Positions 11,940 through 24,799 of a stretch of 64,000 bases of DNA are shown piece by piece (position 1 is the first letter of the stretch; every line of letters begins with the position of its first letter). Under the pieces are notes generated by a model. It saw nothing but the letters and a program-made list of their open reading frames with translations. It ran no database searches and was not told where the DNA came from. The position numbers were made by a program, and so were the translations under genes. Source of the DNA: Harmonia axyridis (taxonomy: Eukaryota > Arthropoda > Insecta > Coleoptera > Coccinellidae); NCBI RefSeq assembly GCF_914767665.1, contig NC_059504.1, forward strand, positions 32,701,220 through 32,765,219, given 5' to 3'.

Positions 11940-14355
11940 AATATGTTTATATCAATACTGTTTGGTTTCTTAGTTGATTAGTAATTAAAGCTTATTGCTC
12001 TCCTTTGACTAGGTTAGAATTAATAAGACAAAGCGAATTGAAACAACAAAAAGTAAATTTGACTATTTCGAAATTATGAGATTTGAATAAAACAATTCTG
12101 AAAAAAAATATTTAATACTGATAGAATGTACGGAACATGAGGGAAGTCGTCTTCTTCTAGTCAAATATTTCAACGTTGTTGACAGGTGATGAAAGCGAGT
12201 GTGATTTTTAAATGAAATAAATGATTTATTGAATATCTTTCTTTTCTCATTTATTTCTTTTCTTCTCTTTTTGCTTTTCGAAAGGTAAATTTCTTAAAAG
12301 TATCATTTTTTCCTAAGATATAAATTCTAAACTGTAACATTTCCACTTCATTATTATCTGAAGATTGCAACTTTTCGTTTTGCATTGAATTAAAGTATTC
12401 AATCAGAACAGATCATAATATTTCCTTCCACCATTTTGTTGAATTATAATTCAGACTTTTTACGCACGCTCGATTGTCAATCGATATCTGAAGAAATCGA
12501 TTGAAGATTGGTTTTTATTGAGTTTTTGGACTAGAATCACCGACCTTTTTTTTATATATACTGTTCCTACAAGTCAACATTGACCAAAGAGGAAGACAAC
12601 AACGAGACAGTTTTCCAAAGTGATGACTGGAACTGAAATTGAACCATCTCATTTTTAGTGGTAAAAATCAGAATTTGAATAAAGTTTGTCACATTCAATC
12701 ATAATAGTAATTAGAATATCATATCATGATATACTCCAGATTCAATCTCAACATCTCGTTACTGTCCTGAACAAAATCAATTTCGAGTTGATATAAAACA
12801 TCTCCAAAGTCATATGAAAGGATAGTATAAAAACAAAATTGAAAAGCTTCATTGATTACATTAAGAGCAACAAAAAGTTCAAATAAAAAATATCATGCAG
12901 TTCTGCCCATCTATATTCTGACGATACCATATGCTGTCTGTCAAGGTCTTTAAGCGAATCAAGATAATGAAGGAGTAAACAAAAAACCCATTCTGAATTA
13001 TTCATAGAGCATTTTCAATAACTTTTTGCCGTAATGTTTTCAAGGGTAATATTATGAGTTCGTCATGTTTTAAAATAAGTAGCTGATACACAAACATGAC
13101 ATATCTTTAACGGTTAATGATTGCTCTGAAGCTAAATTGAATATCTTTATTTCATGGATATCTATTTGATGAATTACCGACATTTATTTGGGACCATTAT
13201 TCTGAAAAGGTTTTCCAGTAGATTATTCTTTAAATGAAAAACATTTCTTCAAATAATATATGAAAAATGGCTGAACCAAAATAAAAAATATTATGTTGCC
13301 ATTGTTGCTCTGTAATATGTAATTGTTCATAATACTACAATTGATTCATTTTGCATCTATTTGCTCATTAAAAATTGTAATGAGCATCTGTGAATTAATG
13401 AAAAAGGTTATTTTCTGAAACGCAAATAGTCAGGTAATACATATTGATATGCCTTGTGAAATCATAATCTTAAAATGTTTAATTGTTATATTTTTTCTTC
13501 CAGTTTAGATATCTGCCTACTTGCCTTCTTTCCAATGCTGTCATAGTTGGCCGACAATAACGCATATTAGTAATTAGCAAATTAATCCCCTTGGTACCCT
13601 TCAGTTTGAACATTTACACATTTTGGATATTACGAGGAAACCAAAACTGGCGCATTCGCCATCTAGCAATCGAATAGAATAGATTAGATATTGTAAATTG
13701 AATTGAAATGCTTCATTTCCTAAACTTTATCGCTCAACTTAGAAAATAAATAGCCATATATTCGAACACTGCAGGAGAATTATAAAATAGTTCATATGCA
13801 ATAGATTTTTTCTTTCGTTGCAGATCAGATATCGATTATAAGAAATTATGATAATGGGAGAAGCACAGTGTGATAAACAGGACACCTTATTTCCATAGAG
13901 TTTAATTGTCGATCATAGAATAAAAAGAATAGTAACTTATCTGGCGAAAAATACTTTGTAACTTGAAAGGTTCTTCTATATATCTGTATGTTTTTATGTA
14001 TCAGCTCATTATCAGATAAATAAACTTATATTATTATTATATAACTCTATATGGTTGCTATAGATTTACGTGGGGTTGCGTTGCCACTAGCGTTGACATT
14101 GAGGAAGGAGTCATAGAGAAATGTAGGTGTCCCGGCTAAGAGATGGTGTACATAAGACTATAAGTATTGAACACTGAAAAATGCGTCGGGAAAGAAAGGA
14201 GAAGTCGAAAATATGATGAAGTTGATATTTTATAAAAGAGTCTTCCAAAAAGAAGAAACGAAATTTCATTTGGATATTGATAAAAAATGAATATATTTCA
14301 AGAGGAATCAATGTTCATTTCATTAGAAACAGGAAGATATGCCATCAAGGATGAA
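11940..14355. other. AT-rich noncoding stretch
   Basis: No gene, RNA or repeat recognised. Confidence 0.5.
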
Positions 14356-14359
14356 AATG

Positions 14360-14740
14360 CTATCAGTCAAATGGCCGCCACAGCTACATTTTTCAGTTTA
14401 GTAGCCGTTATCTATTATTCGAGAAATAACACAGCCAAAAAACTTCTGATGCAAATTGCGATTGTTTCGTTTTTTGTGAGGCACGTAGCGCTGTCTTGTA
14501 GAAAAGAAACGTCGTCCACATCAATATCTTGCAATTCCGGTCATAAAAACCATCATAATGTCATAACTGCTCAAATTTTCCCACCAGTTTCACTATTGAT
14601 GATCGGCAAGGTGCTCAAAAAGTGCTTTAGTTCTGCGAACTATGAGTGTAAAATTTTGTTGAAGCGTGTCTCGTTCCGTTTTTAGTAATGCGTAGTTTCA
14701 ATTGCGTCAAAAGATGACAGCACTCCAGATAGTGGCATAT
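14360..14740 (-). pseudogene. Degenerate mariner-like transposase remnant, copy 2
   Basis: The minus strand repeats the block order of the copies at 4165-4590 and 49450-50110. It includes AAATTGCGATTGTTTCG, a CCACCAGTTTCACTATTG segment and AAAGTGCTTTAGTT. The last corresponds to the KALL region behind the N-terminal MERYT start. A 132-codon plus-strand frame over this interval is an antisense by-product. Stops and frameshifts abound. Confidence 0.6.
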
Positions 14741-14778
14741 TCGAAATGAAATATTTCATTGGAAAACACTGGGTTGTG

Positions 14779-16124
14779 CAGGGCCGTCGCTAGTAGGTAG
14801 GCAGGGTAGGCGGTCGCCTAGTGCGGCCTCTCATAAGCTATATCAAAAATTACATGTGTAGAAATTCAAATTACCAAATGAGATTTAATTCAGTCCGAAA
14901 CAACATCAAGGAATACCGACAAATTTAATTAACACCAAAAACCATCAAAGGTCCGCATTATACATTATACTCATAAATATCCAGATGTAGCGTGGTCCCC
15001 TCATAGTGCTGCTTAGGAGTTATTGACGCTAAAAAAACACATGCACTCATCAGGCTTGTCGACGTTCGCTTTACTTATTGCCACTAGGGGTTCTGGATTA
15101 TTTTCTTTTCAATTCTCTAATCAGAATGTTGATTCCTCAGAAGTCAGAATGGAATGCAGAAAATAAAAAAACAATTCCATTTCATCACTTCTAACTGACC
15201 CTTCTAAAGAAATAAATATAAGAAGCTTTATTATTTCATACCACATTCCATTATTTTATAATATTCTTCATTTTTTATATCAAATTATCTAGTGTTGCGC
15301 GTGGGCGCATTAGATTTAAATAATGGTTCATCCGCATCATCCGATTGTTTTACGAGATATTCTCAAACAAAAAACACAAATATTCAAGCTTTTTCTAAAA
15401 TCTGAACTGAGCTAGGAACCTGAAACTGCAGGACCCACTCTAGAGGGGAGGCAAATAATGGAGGGTGGTATTATCTACCTTTTCTGGGAAATCTGGATCA
15501 CTGGAAGAACAAATTAATTTTTTTTCAAACGAATTTCACTAATGTTTTTTTTTATCAAATTTACTAATCTTAAACATCTTTGCATCGTGAATATCTGTAA
15601 CATCTATTCGAATTTAAAATAATTGTTCATTCGCATCATCCGATTATTTAATTTAATCATATTGAAGAAAAACAAACGAAATGTTCGAGCATTATATGTA
15701 GTCAAAACTCAGCAACAGGATCTGAAACCCTAATTCAATTCATATATTTCATCCTTTATTCATTTGAATTCAGTTGAGCACGTTTATTGTTTATCACAAT
15801 TCACGTTTCCTAAATCATCTATTGGATTAAAATTTGAATCCATAAAAAATAATTACACTTAAAATACATTTTTTCTTTTCTAAAATACTTTTCATAAAAA
15901 AGTGTGGAGTTTTTTTACACTTCCACACCGAATCTTTGAAAACAAATTCGAAACCAACATCCACCCCAAACTTCTGATTTGTATTTTTGCCGGGGCGGTA
16001 GAAACGCTTGAGCCGGCGCTAGACCCCGATTATCCAATATTAATTTTTAGCATTCTGCAGAGTAAGCTTCTGTGAGGGCGGCAAAATGGGTCTCTGTCTA
16101 GGGCGGTTGTTTGGCTAGCGATGG
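14779..16124. mobile_element. hAT-like non-autonomous DNA element
   Basis: The interval opens with CAGGGCCGTCGCTAG and closes with CTAGCGATGG, whose reverse complement CCATCGCTAG matches the start with one change. Subterminal GGTCGCCTAG and CTAGGGCGGTTG are also inverted. CAGGG is typical of hAT termini, but the right end lacks it and no 8-bp duplication was identified. There is no transposase. Inside, GTTCATCCGCATCATCCGAT (about 15328) recurs in altered form near 15628, and a reverse-oriented relative lies at 51855-51945. Confidence 0.5.
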
Positions 16125-16125
16125 A

Positions 16126-16879
16126 TTATGCCAAACTATCCCCCAATGATCTCGGGATGTAATAACACAATTCCCAGAAAGAGGGCGCATCTACAAATTT
16201 GGCTGGAGAACAGCTCGCTAAACTATATTATATCAAGACGTCGTCTACAAATGCTTTCTCAAATATCCGGTATATCAGTTTGCTTATTAGTTATGAGTTA
16301 TAACACATCTCACATGCTCATTGATCTTGTCTAGGCTGCTTTATTCTTGACCTTCTCAACGTCTGGAATAATTACATATTCGACCCATATCTGTTATATA
16401 ACAACAATCTTGAGACTGGTAAACTTAATGACACATTCATAATTCAGCATTTAAGACGTGTCGATCATTTTTCCTATAGCGACATAATTATTTATGCATT
16501 CAGTTCACTTGAAGCTCAAAAATAACCGGTAATATGGATCGAACATAAGTGCGCCAAGGATGCAGAAATATCGAAGTGTTATAAAGCGACTGTTATGGAA
16601 GTAATAACGGTTATTATCACGATTGACTCATGCCTAATCAAACGAAAGCAAGAAATGAATCTGTATGAATGGATATTACTTTGACTCAGCATTGTTAAAA
16701 CTTTTGAGATACCTTGAGATCAATCAGTTTGAAACATGTAAGGATAAGTGGTACGCTCTTTAGCGGAAATAGGGATAACCTAACTAATGGGTATATTTTA
16801 AGAGCTTGAGAACATTAAATAATAATACAAGACAGAAAATTTGTTGAAATGAATTTTTAAATATTATAATCTGCTAGAT
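16126..16879. other. Noncoding stretch
   Basis: Nothing recognised. A short plus-strand frame at 16128-16334 has no domain and begins inside the repeat boundary. Confidence 0.4.
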
Positions 16880-16884
16880 AATTT

Positions 16885-17495
16885 CAATTAGTCCAATTTT
16901 TCCAATAAATCTGGTAGTATGGCGTCAGTGGTGGTTTGAATATTGGCTTCCGATTCTTCAAGAGTTGCTGATTTGTCGTCATAAACCAATGACTTAACAT
17001 AACCTCATAAACAGTAATTGAGAGGGGTTAAGTCGAACGAACGAAGGAGACAGTAAAGAGGCCACTTCTGGAAATAAAGTTGTCATTAAATTGATTTTGC
17101 AATGAATTGATGGTTGAGCGGGCTGTATGGCAAGTCTTGTTGAAACCAAATGTTGTCGATGTCAAGCTGATTAATCTTTGGAAACAAAAAATTAGCCAGC
17201 ATGGCTCAATAGCTCTCTCCATTCGTCGTAACCGCAGTTTCTTCTTCAACACTCTATGTTACAGCAGCAATTTTCTCTTCGGTATGCATATTTCTATGTC
17301 TTGTTGATGGTTTTGAATCGAGAACAGTAAAATTAGTACGGAAACGGTCAATAACTGCACGAATTGCTTGTTCACTAGGGCCATTAGGTTTACCGTAAAA
17401 AAAGGCGATGTGCTCTATAAATTTCGCAAACAGATTTTTTTTTCCAAATAAATTTCCACAATTTGGAAGCATTGTTCTGGCGTTAAACGATTCAT
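16885..17495 (-). pseudogene. Mariner-like (DUF4817-type) transposase pseudogene, copy 3
   Basis: The minus strand starts with MNRLTPEQCFQIVEIYLEKK (ATG at 17493-17495). A frameshift follows, then FFYGKPNGPSEQAIRAVI and the DSKPSTRHRNMHTEEKIAAV linker, which together are the family's helix-turn-helix region. The centre is deleted up to a CHTARSTINSLQNQFNDNF segment. RSFDLTPLNYCL-stop-GYV, VYDDKSATLEESEANI and LPDLLEKLD then match the C-terminal part. The first catalytic Asp block is missing. An ACACCCCGTATGAGCCATTCA-like sequence at 17580-17600 may be near the element's end. Confidence 0.8.
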
Positions 17496-17869
17496 GAAAA
17501 CCTTACTGAACAGAAATGTCAACACAGTTTGACATTCTCAACTGTGAAACCAATCGAAACTTCTCATGCAGCTAAAAAAACACCCCGTATGAGCCATTCA
17601 TTTAAATTGAATTTATTTCTTCCAAATTAGAGACAGCTCAATCAAAATATCTACATATTGCTGGTAGAATTATAGTCAACCTATTAGTTCAATTTTTCCA
17701 TTGCTAAGAACCGTTTTTCATCCAATATTGGTTTTTGAATATTGTCTTGGTTGAAAAAGAAACCAAAACAATATCTTTCGAAGAAAGATTTTTAACATCA
17801 GTTGGTTGGCTTTCAGTTAAAATTGAAAATCATTTGAGTTGCTGCATCCGTACTGATAACTGCTTCAAG

Positions 17870-18440
17870 CTGAAATTCCTTTCAGAGGATTCTGAAACAC
17901 TCAAGTTGCAGGTCTGCCCGTCTGTCGGTTTGTGTGTTTGCACAAGCTTGTATTAATTGCCTTAATTTCTACAATTCTCATCTGATTTCGATAAAATTCG
18001 GTATGGGTATCACAGTTCTGCTATAAATGGTCAAATGAAAATTCAGATTTTCAAGATGAAGGATATGCATTGAGCAAGCGCAAATTTAAAATTTCTTGTG
18101 TTTCTATATTTCGACTTCTGCTTCATCGATTTAAATGAGAATGGGTGTAGATATTTTGATCGGGTATCAAGTAATTGAGTAAGAATTTCAGCTGTTTCGG
18201 TGTTCCTCTCATGTGCAAATGTGAAATATCTGGCATCAGAATGTTTCGTGATTTTACAAGTTCGATATTGATGAAATTCGTTATAAATATTTGAATTGGA
18301 TTGCAAGTGGTTTCATAAAAAAAAATCAGGATTTTGGGATGTATGATGCGTGCATTTTACACATGCGCAAACGTGAAATGCCCGTAATTCCATAAGAATT
18401 TCGGCTCTTTTCAATATACGGTACTCATAAGTAATTTAGA
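17870..18440. repeat. Low-complexity insect-type repeat
   Basis: CTGTCGGTTTGTGTGTTTGCAC is followed by an AATTGCC and ATTTCGATAAAATT-type tract. Irregular repeats of GCAAATGTGAAATATC (variants near 18080, 18220 and 18375) come next. It has no coding capacity. The family is unnamed here. Confidence 0.4.
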
Positions 18441-19060
18441 GCTTCTCGGGAATTAATATCCTTAAAAGATCGAACACAAAGTACTATAAAGGACGAGGAA
18501 GTATAGAGTCACAACAATTGGCACATTGTTAAATTCCTACTGTGAATTAACTCCACTTTAAAATTGCATTCAACAAATTGTGCGGTATATTACCCACAAT
18601 TTGACCATTTAAAGCTAGAGACCATTCGTGAAATTAAAACCAATTAACCAATCCATTAATTTGTGTTGCATCCTGATCCGAAGGTACTTTAGGACAGCAT
18701 TAAGGCAATCAAATGTGAGAAAGTGGAATAAACGAGGAAATTAGTTCCAAATCGTCCTCTTCCTCGTTTAACCTGGGTGCAATTACAGAACGGTTGCAAT
18801 AATTATCTGTTGGGTTGGGAGTTTCTTCAACTGAGATAATCGAGAAATAGTCACAATGCCAATTGATGCAAATTTTTCAAGTGGATATATATGTCCAAAT
18901 TAAACAAGTGGATAATTTAATTAATCAAGTGAACTTCTAATCTACTAAAAGCAGATTATCATAAGGAAAACAATGTAATCGATATGAAAATTATATTTTG
19001 AAATTAGTTAGAATTGAATGATTAATACTTAATCTATATGACAATTACACAGTGCGCGTC

Positions 19061-20087
19061 AAAATTATAGAACAAATTCATTTTCTCAGAAGAAAAATAT
19101 TTGGCAACAAAATCCTGAAACAGGTCAATTTTTGTTTCACTTTTACCTAATTTTTATGCATTTTTGAACTTTTGTACTTTTTTGGCAAGGCCTTTGTATC
19201 TTCTTTACAGGCGTGCAGAAATTTTCAAGAAATTTTTTTTTTTAAATTAGTTAGTTCAAAGAGGTTTTCAGTATGTGCACTTTTTCATGGCTCATTTACC
19301 AAGAGACGATGGTACCTGATAAAATTTGTCACCGAATGAAAGTCGACCATTACAATTTTGTTCATGCACAACTTTCAACCCCCTTGTGTGAAAAATTAGA
19401 ATGTGTGAAACACTGCGCTTCAGTTATGATCTTAAGAAGGTATGTTATTAGTACGTTTCTTTGAATTGGAACATTTTATCGAAAAGTTTCAACTTCAGTA
19501 GAAACGTACTAATAACATACCTACTTAAGATCATAACTGATAAGTTATGATCTTAAGAAGGTATGTTATTAGTACGTTTCTTTGAATTGGAACATTTTAT
19601 CGAAAAGTTTCAACTTCAGTAGAAACGTACTAATAACATACCTACTTAAGATCATAACTGAAGCGCAGTGTTTCACACATTCTAATTTTTCAAAAATTGA
19701 AAGTTGTGCATGAACAAAACTATAATAGTCGACTTTCATTCGGTGACAAATTTCATCAGGTACCATCGTCTAAAAGTAAATGAGCCATGACAAAGTGCAC
19801 ATACTGAAAACCTCTTCAAACAAACTAATTTTCGAAAAAAAAAATTTTTTTCTTGAAAATTTCTGCACGCCTGTGAAGGAGATACGAAGATCTTGCCAAA
19901 AATGTACCACATGACCCTCTTTCCCTATTCAAAAAAATTAGAGGGTTGATGGGGATGGCACAAGGTGCAACAAAAATCCTTCAAAAATGCATAAAAATTT
20001 GGTAAAAGTGAAACAAAAATTGGCCTGTTTCAGGATTTTGTTGGCAAATATTATTCTTCTGAGAAAATGAATTTGTTCCATAATTTG
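19061..20087. mobile_element. 1.03-kb foldback element with nested palindromes
   Basis: The left arm from 19061 (AATTATAGAACAAATTCATT...) is mirrored by the right arm ending near 20087 (...GAATTTGTTCCATAATT), centred at about 19540. The core is two tandem 121-bp units (19421-19541 and 19542-19660), each itself an inverted repeat with 39-bp arms and a 39-41-nt loop. The right arm carries roughly 75 bp absent from the left. The left edge CAGTGCGCGTCAAAATTATAG resembles a Tc1-type terminus. Short frames on the two arms encode the same mirrored peptide and are not genes. Confidence 0.85.
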
Positions 20088-20603
20088 TATTTTGAAATTT
20101 GTTCGAATTGAATTCCTTAATTCTGAGTTTTTTAATTCAATTAGGTCATCAATAAATGAATTGTGAAATTCATCCTATGAATCTTCCTCTTCTACAAATA
20201 CTTAAAGATTGCAATTATTTGGCTGAAAATAACGTGAAATCATTGGCAACATAATGGTTAGAAATTAATAGACGATGATTCAACTCTACTTCCTTCAAAT
20301 GTTAATCAGGTTTGATCTGAATCCGCATTAGCAACATAATAATAATCGCGAAACCGTTAACTGTACCCGATAAAAAATTATAGTGAAACTGTTCTTCGCC
20401 TGCTATTTTCTACAAGATGGCGAAGCGAGTTAACTATAAAGGAAACAATATGAATTCTGTAAGTAGGACAATTGTTGTGATATTACTGGGAAGGTTGCGA
20501 CTATAATATTAGTTCATAATTCCAATGTATTGTTGGTTGGTCTAACGACCAACATGAGGAAAAATTATTCTACATTTTGTCATTGTTGTTCATTGATGTA
20601 GGA

Positions 20604-20726
20604 AGCTACTTTCACTACACGACTGATGAAAAATTGTCGTTGGAATCTGCCCTCTATAATGTCAGCCTGAGAGTCTTATCCGCCGAATTCACAGCTGAAA
20701 ATCGAGAGACGAGAGATCTGCAATAG
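20604..20726 (+). other. Coding-like stretch of uncertain status
   Basis: A GATGTAG acceptor-like sequence at 20596-20601 precedes 41 codons that read SYFHYTTDEKLSLESALY, NVSLRVLSAEFTAENR and ETRDLQ before a stop. Composition is more protein-like than the surroundings. An upstream ATG with a good context (20416) runs to a GTAAGT donor at 20459, but its phase does not match. It may be a terminal exon, a pseudogene or chance. No family recognised. Confidence 0.22.
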
Positions 20727-21172
20727 AATTTAGTGCTGACAAATAGCTTGAATTGTGCTTCATCTGAATCTTCATCAGTCAAAATTGAATCAGTCTATAT
20801 TCAATAAAATAATTGTTTTTTAATGCTAACATAAAAATAAATCTGAGAGGAATTATAATTGATGTGAAAATTAATCTTAGTTTAATTCTCAAAGGATTTT
20901 CTGCCCATTCGACCTCCAATATTGACAAAATATACGATCTAATCCACCGATTAGATTTCCAATGTTTTGATGAGAGTAGGAAACAATTAATAATAATTCA
21001 AATGATTGGTCTTATCTTTTTTATTTGTACAGATGAGAATAGTCTTTGCACTTATTGTTGTTTTGTCTATTAGTTCTTATCAATGTTGAAGGAAATAGTC
21101 TCGAATTAATTATCGGATTATTTTAGTTTGATGATATGAAGGAATCTATAATCTTTCAAATCCGTTCATTTG
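20727..21172. other. AT-rich noncoding stretch
   Basis: Nothing recognised. Confidence 0.5.
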
Positions 21173-22526
21173 GGACAAGGAAACGATATGAAAATTGAAC
21201 AAGATTCTAGAAAACTTTACGCTTAGACCTGAGTAATAATAAATAATCTTGAATACTATTATTATCATTTGAATCACACAAATACGAAAAATGATCTTTC
21301 AAAAATTATTAGAGGCATGAGAAAAATACTGATGATTTCATATCAAAAATATGGTTTCCGAAATTCTTTTTATCGGTGAGATTGCAAACAAAAAATGAAA
21401 TGTTGTCTCGAAGCGCTGAATTTTTGGAATAATTATGTCGCTGTGAGTAAGTGAATAAGTATGTTAATTCTGTATGTACTTCATGAACACAATAATGAAT
21501 AATTTCTCTCGAATTTTGAAATAATTTATATTTACGCATTAAATTCGTGAATTTTGTCAGACGAAATCGATTTAACACCAACAGAATCCAAATTCCAAAT
21601 TATTTTATATTGACAATAATTGACGTGTGTTGAATTTTGATAGGATTGGAAGTCTGTGTAGACAACCACACAGCGAAAAATATAACTGAAAACAATGCTG
21701 TAATGAGTTCATTACAGCACTGTTTTTTGAAACTGTAATGAACTCATTACGATACTGAAATAGAGAAAAATTATTTGTCACATTCTGCTAAAATCAAAAC
21801 AATGTGAAAAATTGAGCTTATAGCTCAAAAGGAAAATTACGATTTTTCCTAAAATTTTTTTTGAAGTTTATGCCCGCAAAATTATGAATACATACATATA
21901 TCAATTAATACTCATAATAAATGAATATCAAAAACGGTAACCATATTTTACCAATCCAAGCACATACATTTGCAGCAGAAGCAGCGAGGATTTCAATTAT
22001 TGTCTGAGATTAGCAGTTCTTTTCGTTCATGATGTTAATGGAATATTTTACACCATCCATTTTCTTGAGTTGAATAAATTAATTTCCACCTGTTTACTGA
22101 AAAGTCGAAAGTTTCTTAACGTTTAGTCGGATTTTGTCCAAATGAACATCGAATTTCTACAGGTCAATCCGTTCGATATAATTATTGTGTTTATGAAGTA
22201 CATACAGAATTAACTTACTTACACACTTACTTACAGCGACATAATTATTCAAAAAATTCAGTGCTTCGCGACAACATTTCATTTTATATTTGCAATCTCA
22301 CCGATAAAAAGAATTTCGGCAACCATATTTTTAATATGAAATCATCAGTATTTTTCTCATGCCTTCAATAATCTTTGAATGATCATTTTTCGTATTAGTG
22401 TGATTTAATTGATAATAATAGTATCTACCTTTTCTGAAAGATATTCAAGATTATTCATTATTACTCAGGTCTAAGCGTAAAGTTTTCTAGAATCTTGTTC
22501 AATTTTCATATCGTTTCCTTGTTCCA
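21173..22526. repeat. Inverted duplication, arms about 340 bp
   Basis: 21173-21510 (GGACAAGGAAACGATATG... to the CATGAACACAATAATGAAT region) is mirrored by 22180-22526 (...CATATCGTTTCCTTGTTCC). Small indels separate the arms and the spacer is about 670 bp. The spacer contains a secondary palindrome near 21700-21755 (CTGTAATGAGTTCATTACAG). Probably a long-terminal-inverted-repeat DNA element without transposase. Confidence 0.8.
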
Positions 22527-24650
22527 AAACTCGCTCCTTCGTCGCTCGTTTTCGAATTTCGCATTCGTGTTTGAATAGGAGCCCATTCTGCAACTGGTTT
22601 CAGAATATACTATTAAGATATCGAATTTGCAAAAAATAATTTGATCTTCTAATAGAACGATCCCTATAAAATTCTGCATAATCCTTCCTGATGTTATCTT
22701 ACAACTAATTGATGAGTTTCAATGCTATCGAATAGATATTTTATATCAGTTATTATAAAAAATTCAGATAGCTATGAATCCAAAACTACTGGTCGGATTT
22801 GGCCAGTAAATGAACCTAATTCAGATAGACCTCAAACATATCAAGTCTCTAAATAATAGAGTTAATCGTCTTCACGCATGAACGGCACCAATGAATACCA
22901 ACATTGTGATGAAATGATAGGAATCGAAATTAATTCCTCGCTTATCACTTGGTGAAACATAATTTCAATATCAATGAAAGAAAAGAAATAATACCAATAT
23001 ATGTTTCACAATAGTCAAAGTACCTTATTTCTTTTCTTTTATTAATATTTGAATGATATAGGAGTTCGAAAATAACGCGCAATAAACTATCTATTATAGA
23101 TTTGTAATTTGCCAGGTAGCTTTCATGTCCAAATGTGCAAGTTTGGTTCTGTAGTGAGTAAAGTCTCGTTTAGAGTATCACTAAATTTAGTTAATATCAA
23201 TTGTGATCATTTCAGGAACTCCATAGAATTTTTTCTCGAATAACCATCCTAGATAATAGACAAAAAACCAAAGCACTGCTCGAGTGTTTTAATTTTCTGG
23301 CGTGTTATGCTCAGCATTATAGTAATTGTACAAAACATGAAGTACTCAAAATGGTGTCCCCTGAGATAGGTATCTATGAGATTTTTAGTTTAAATCAATT
23401 CGATGATTCAAAATCTGTTCAAGTGTTTTGATCATAATATGTCACTCAAGTATGGTTAGAAGATTGATATAATGATCAAATCAAGTGATAATAACATTTC
23501 GATGTCGTATTTTGAACGTACATATATGGACGTCAATCTCGCCGGTTTTGAATCTTTACGCGCGAAATAGACTGGTCACCTTCTCACCTATAATGAAGAC
23601 ATAATCATTATTTGTTGAGCAACCATGAGTTAAATTTCGCAAGTTTCATTCGAAAGTAACAGTTTTTTGCGTAAACTCAATTTGAACTTATGACATCGTT
23701 AGCTGTCAGGAAACTGCAATTTGTCAAGCTGGATTATTTCTGGACTTTGTTGAACTTCAAAGTGTTGAAACCACGACAAGAAAGAATGGAGAATGTTGAT
23801 TTGCTGTTCGAATTTTCATATTTAATTTGAGCTCAGTGAGAGGAAAGATTTTGAACCTACAGTCCTTTTTCTCTTCCTACAGCGACTAAAAGAGTTTTAC
23901 CATCAACGGTACTTTCTTGAGAGAATTACTTATATTCTATTATTTCTAAGGAAATCGTTGAGGTTCCTGCTATTATCTCATATTAAATAACAGCATAGTG
24001 ATTATGTCACCTGGACCATAATACCAATTATTATTTTTCATTGTAAAACGTTCTTTATGACATAAGAATCATCCTCAAATAATTGGGAACCCAATTCAAA
24101 TTGAATATCAAGTTCTCATTTGTGAGAATCAATACGAACCGACCTTCGTGGCCGTTAATGATAACGACCGGAGTATAAAAATTGTGAGTGATGGTAAATG
24201 GTCATAAAGCGATTTATACACACCCTTTTCTTCGACTAAGGATGAATGATGGCAAATTAAACACCTAGACTAGCAAGTCGTTAAATTAAACTTCATTGCA
24301 TACCAGCAATCTCCACCTAACAAAAGCCGTATGTTATTGTTGAATTGAATTAAGGACAATTCACAATAGATATTAATTGCTGAGAGGAAGGGGAATTTCT
24401 GATCGGAAATATTTTCATTATTGATCTGTGAATGCAATGGAGACATGTACAGTTTGTGAATCGATAAATGTGAACTAGGAGTAAGATGGAAAATGAACGA
24501 CTAGAATCAAATGGCCATATTGTTTGTTCCAATAGAAAAAATGTAAATAGGGGTTTCGGAAAAATGTTTCAAATATTTCGCTTCATCTTCGTTTCTGTTT
24601 GAGATATTTTTTGAGAATTTCTAAAACATTTTTTCAGTAATCTTTATGGT
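22527..24650. other. Noncoding stretch
   Basis: 22526-22600 has an AAAACTCGCTCC...GTCGCTCGTTTT inverted motif resembling the palindromic element at 27370-27500. The remainder has nothing recognisable. Confidence 0.4.
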
Positions 24651-24654
24651 TTAT

Positions 24655-24790
24655 ATGATACGAATCAATATATCTGTGATCTGCTTTCTGATTTTATTAT
24701 TTGAAAAAAAAAAAAGATTTTTTTCACTAAGTCTTATACATCTCGAGATGCTTTCAGTGAACATCGAATTTGCGACACCCTGTACATTCA
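24655..24790. repeat. Dispersed repeat B, copy 1
   Basis: TGATCTGCTTTCTGAT, CTCGAGATGCTTT, CATCGAATTTG and GACACCCTGTACATT occur in the same order at 55245-55365, same strand. Noncoding. Confidence 0.75.
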
Positions 24791-24799
24791 GCGATAGTT

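Noticed and set aside
14287..14685. 132-codon plus-strand frame
   Set aside because: It lies antisense over a decayed mariner-like transposase that has relatives at 4165 and 49450; an accidental frame.
19273..19766. Two similar frames on opposite strands
   Set aside because: They are mirror images of one arm of the foldback element, not genes.
20416..20458. ATG in good context followed by a GTAAGT donor
   Set aside because: Phase does not join to the coding-like stretch at 20604, and the 14-codon peptide shows nothing recognisable.
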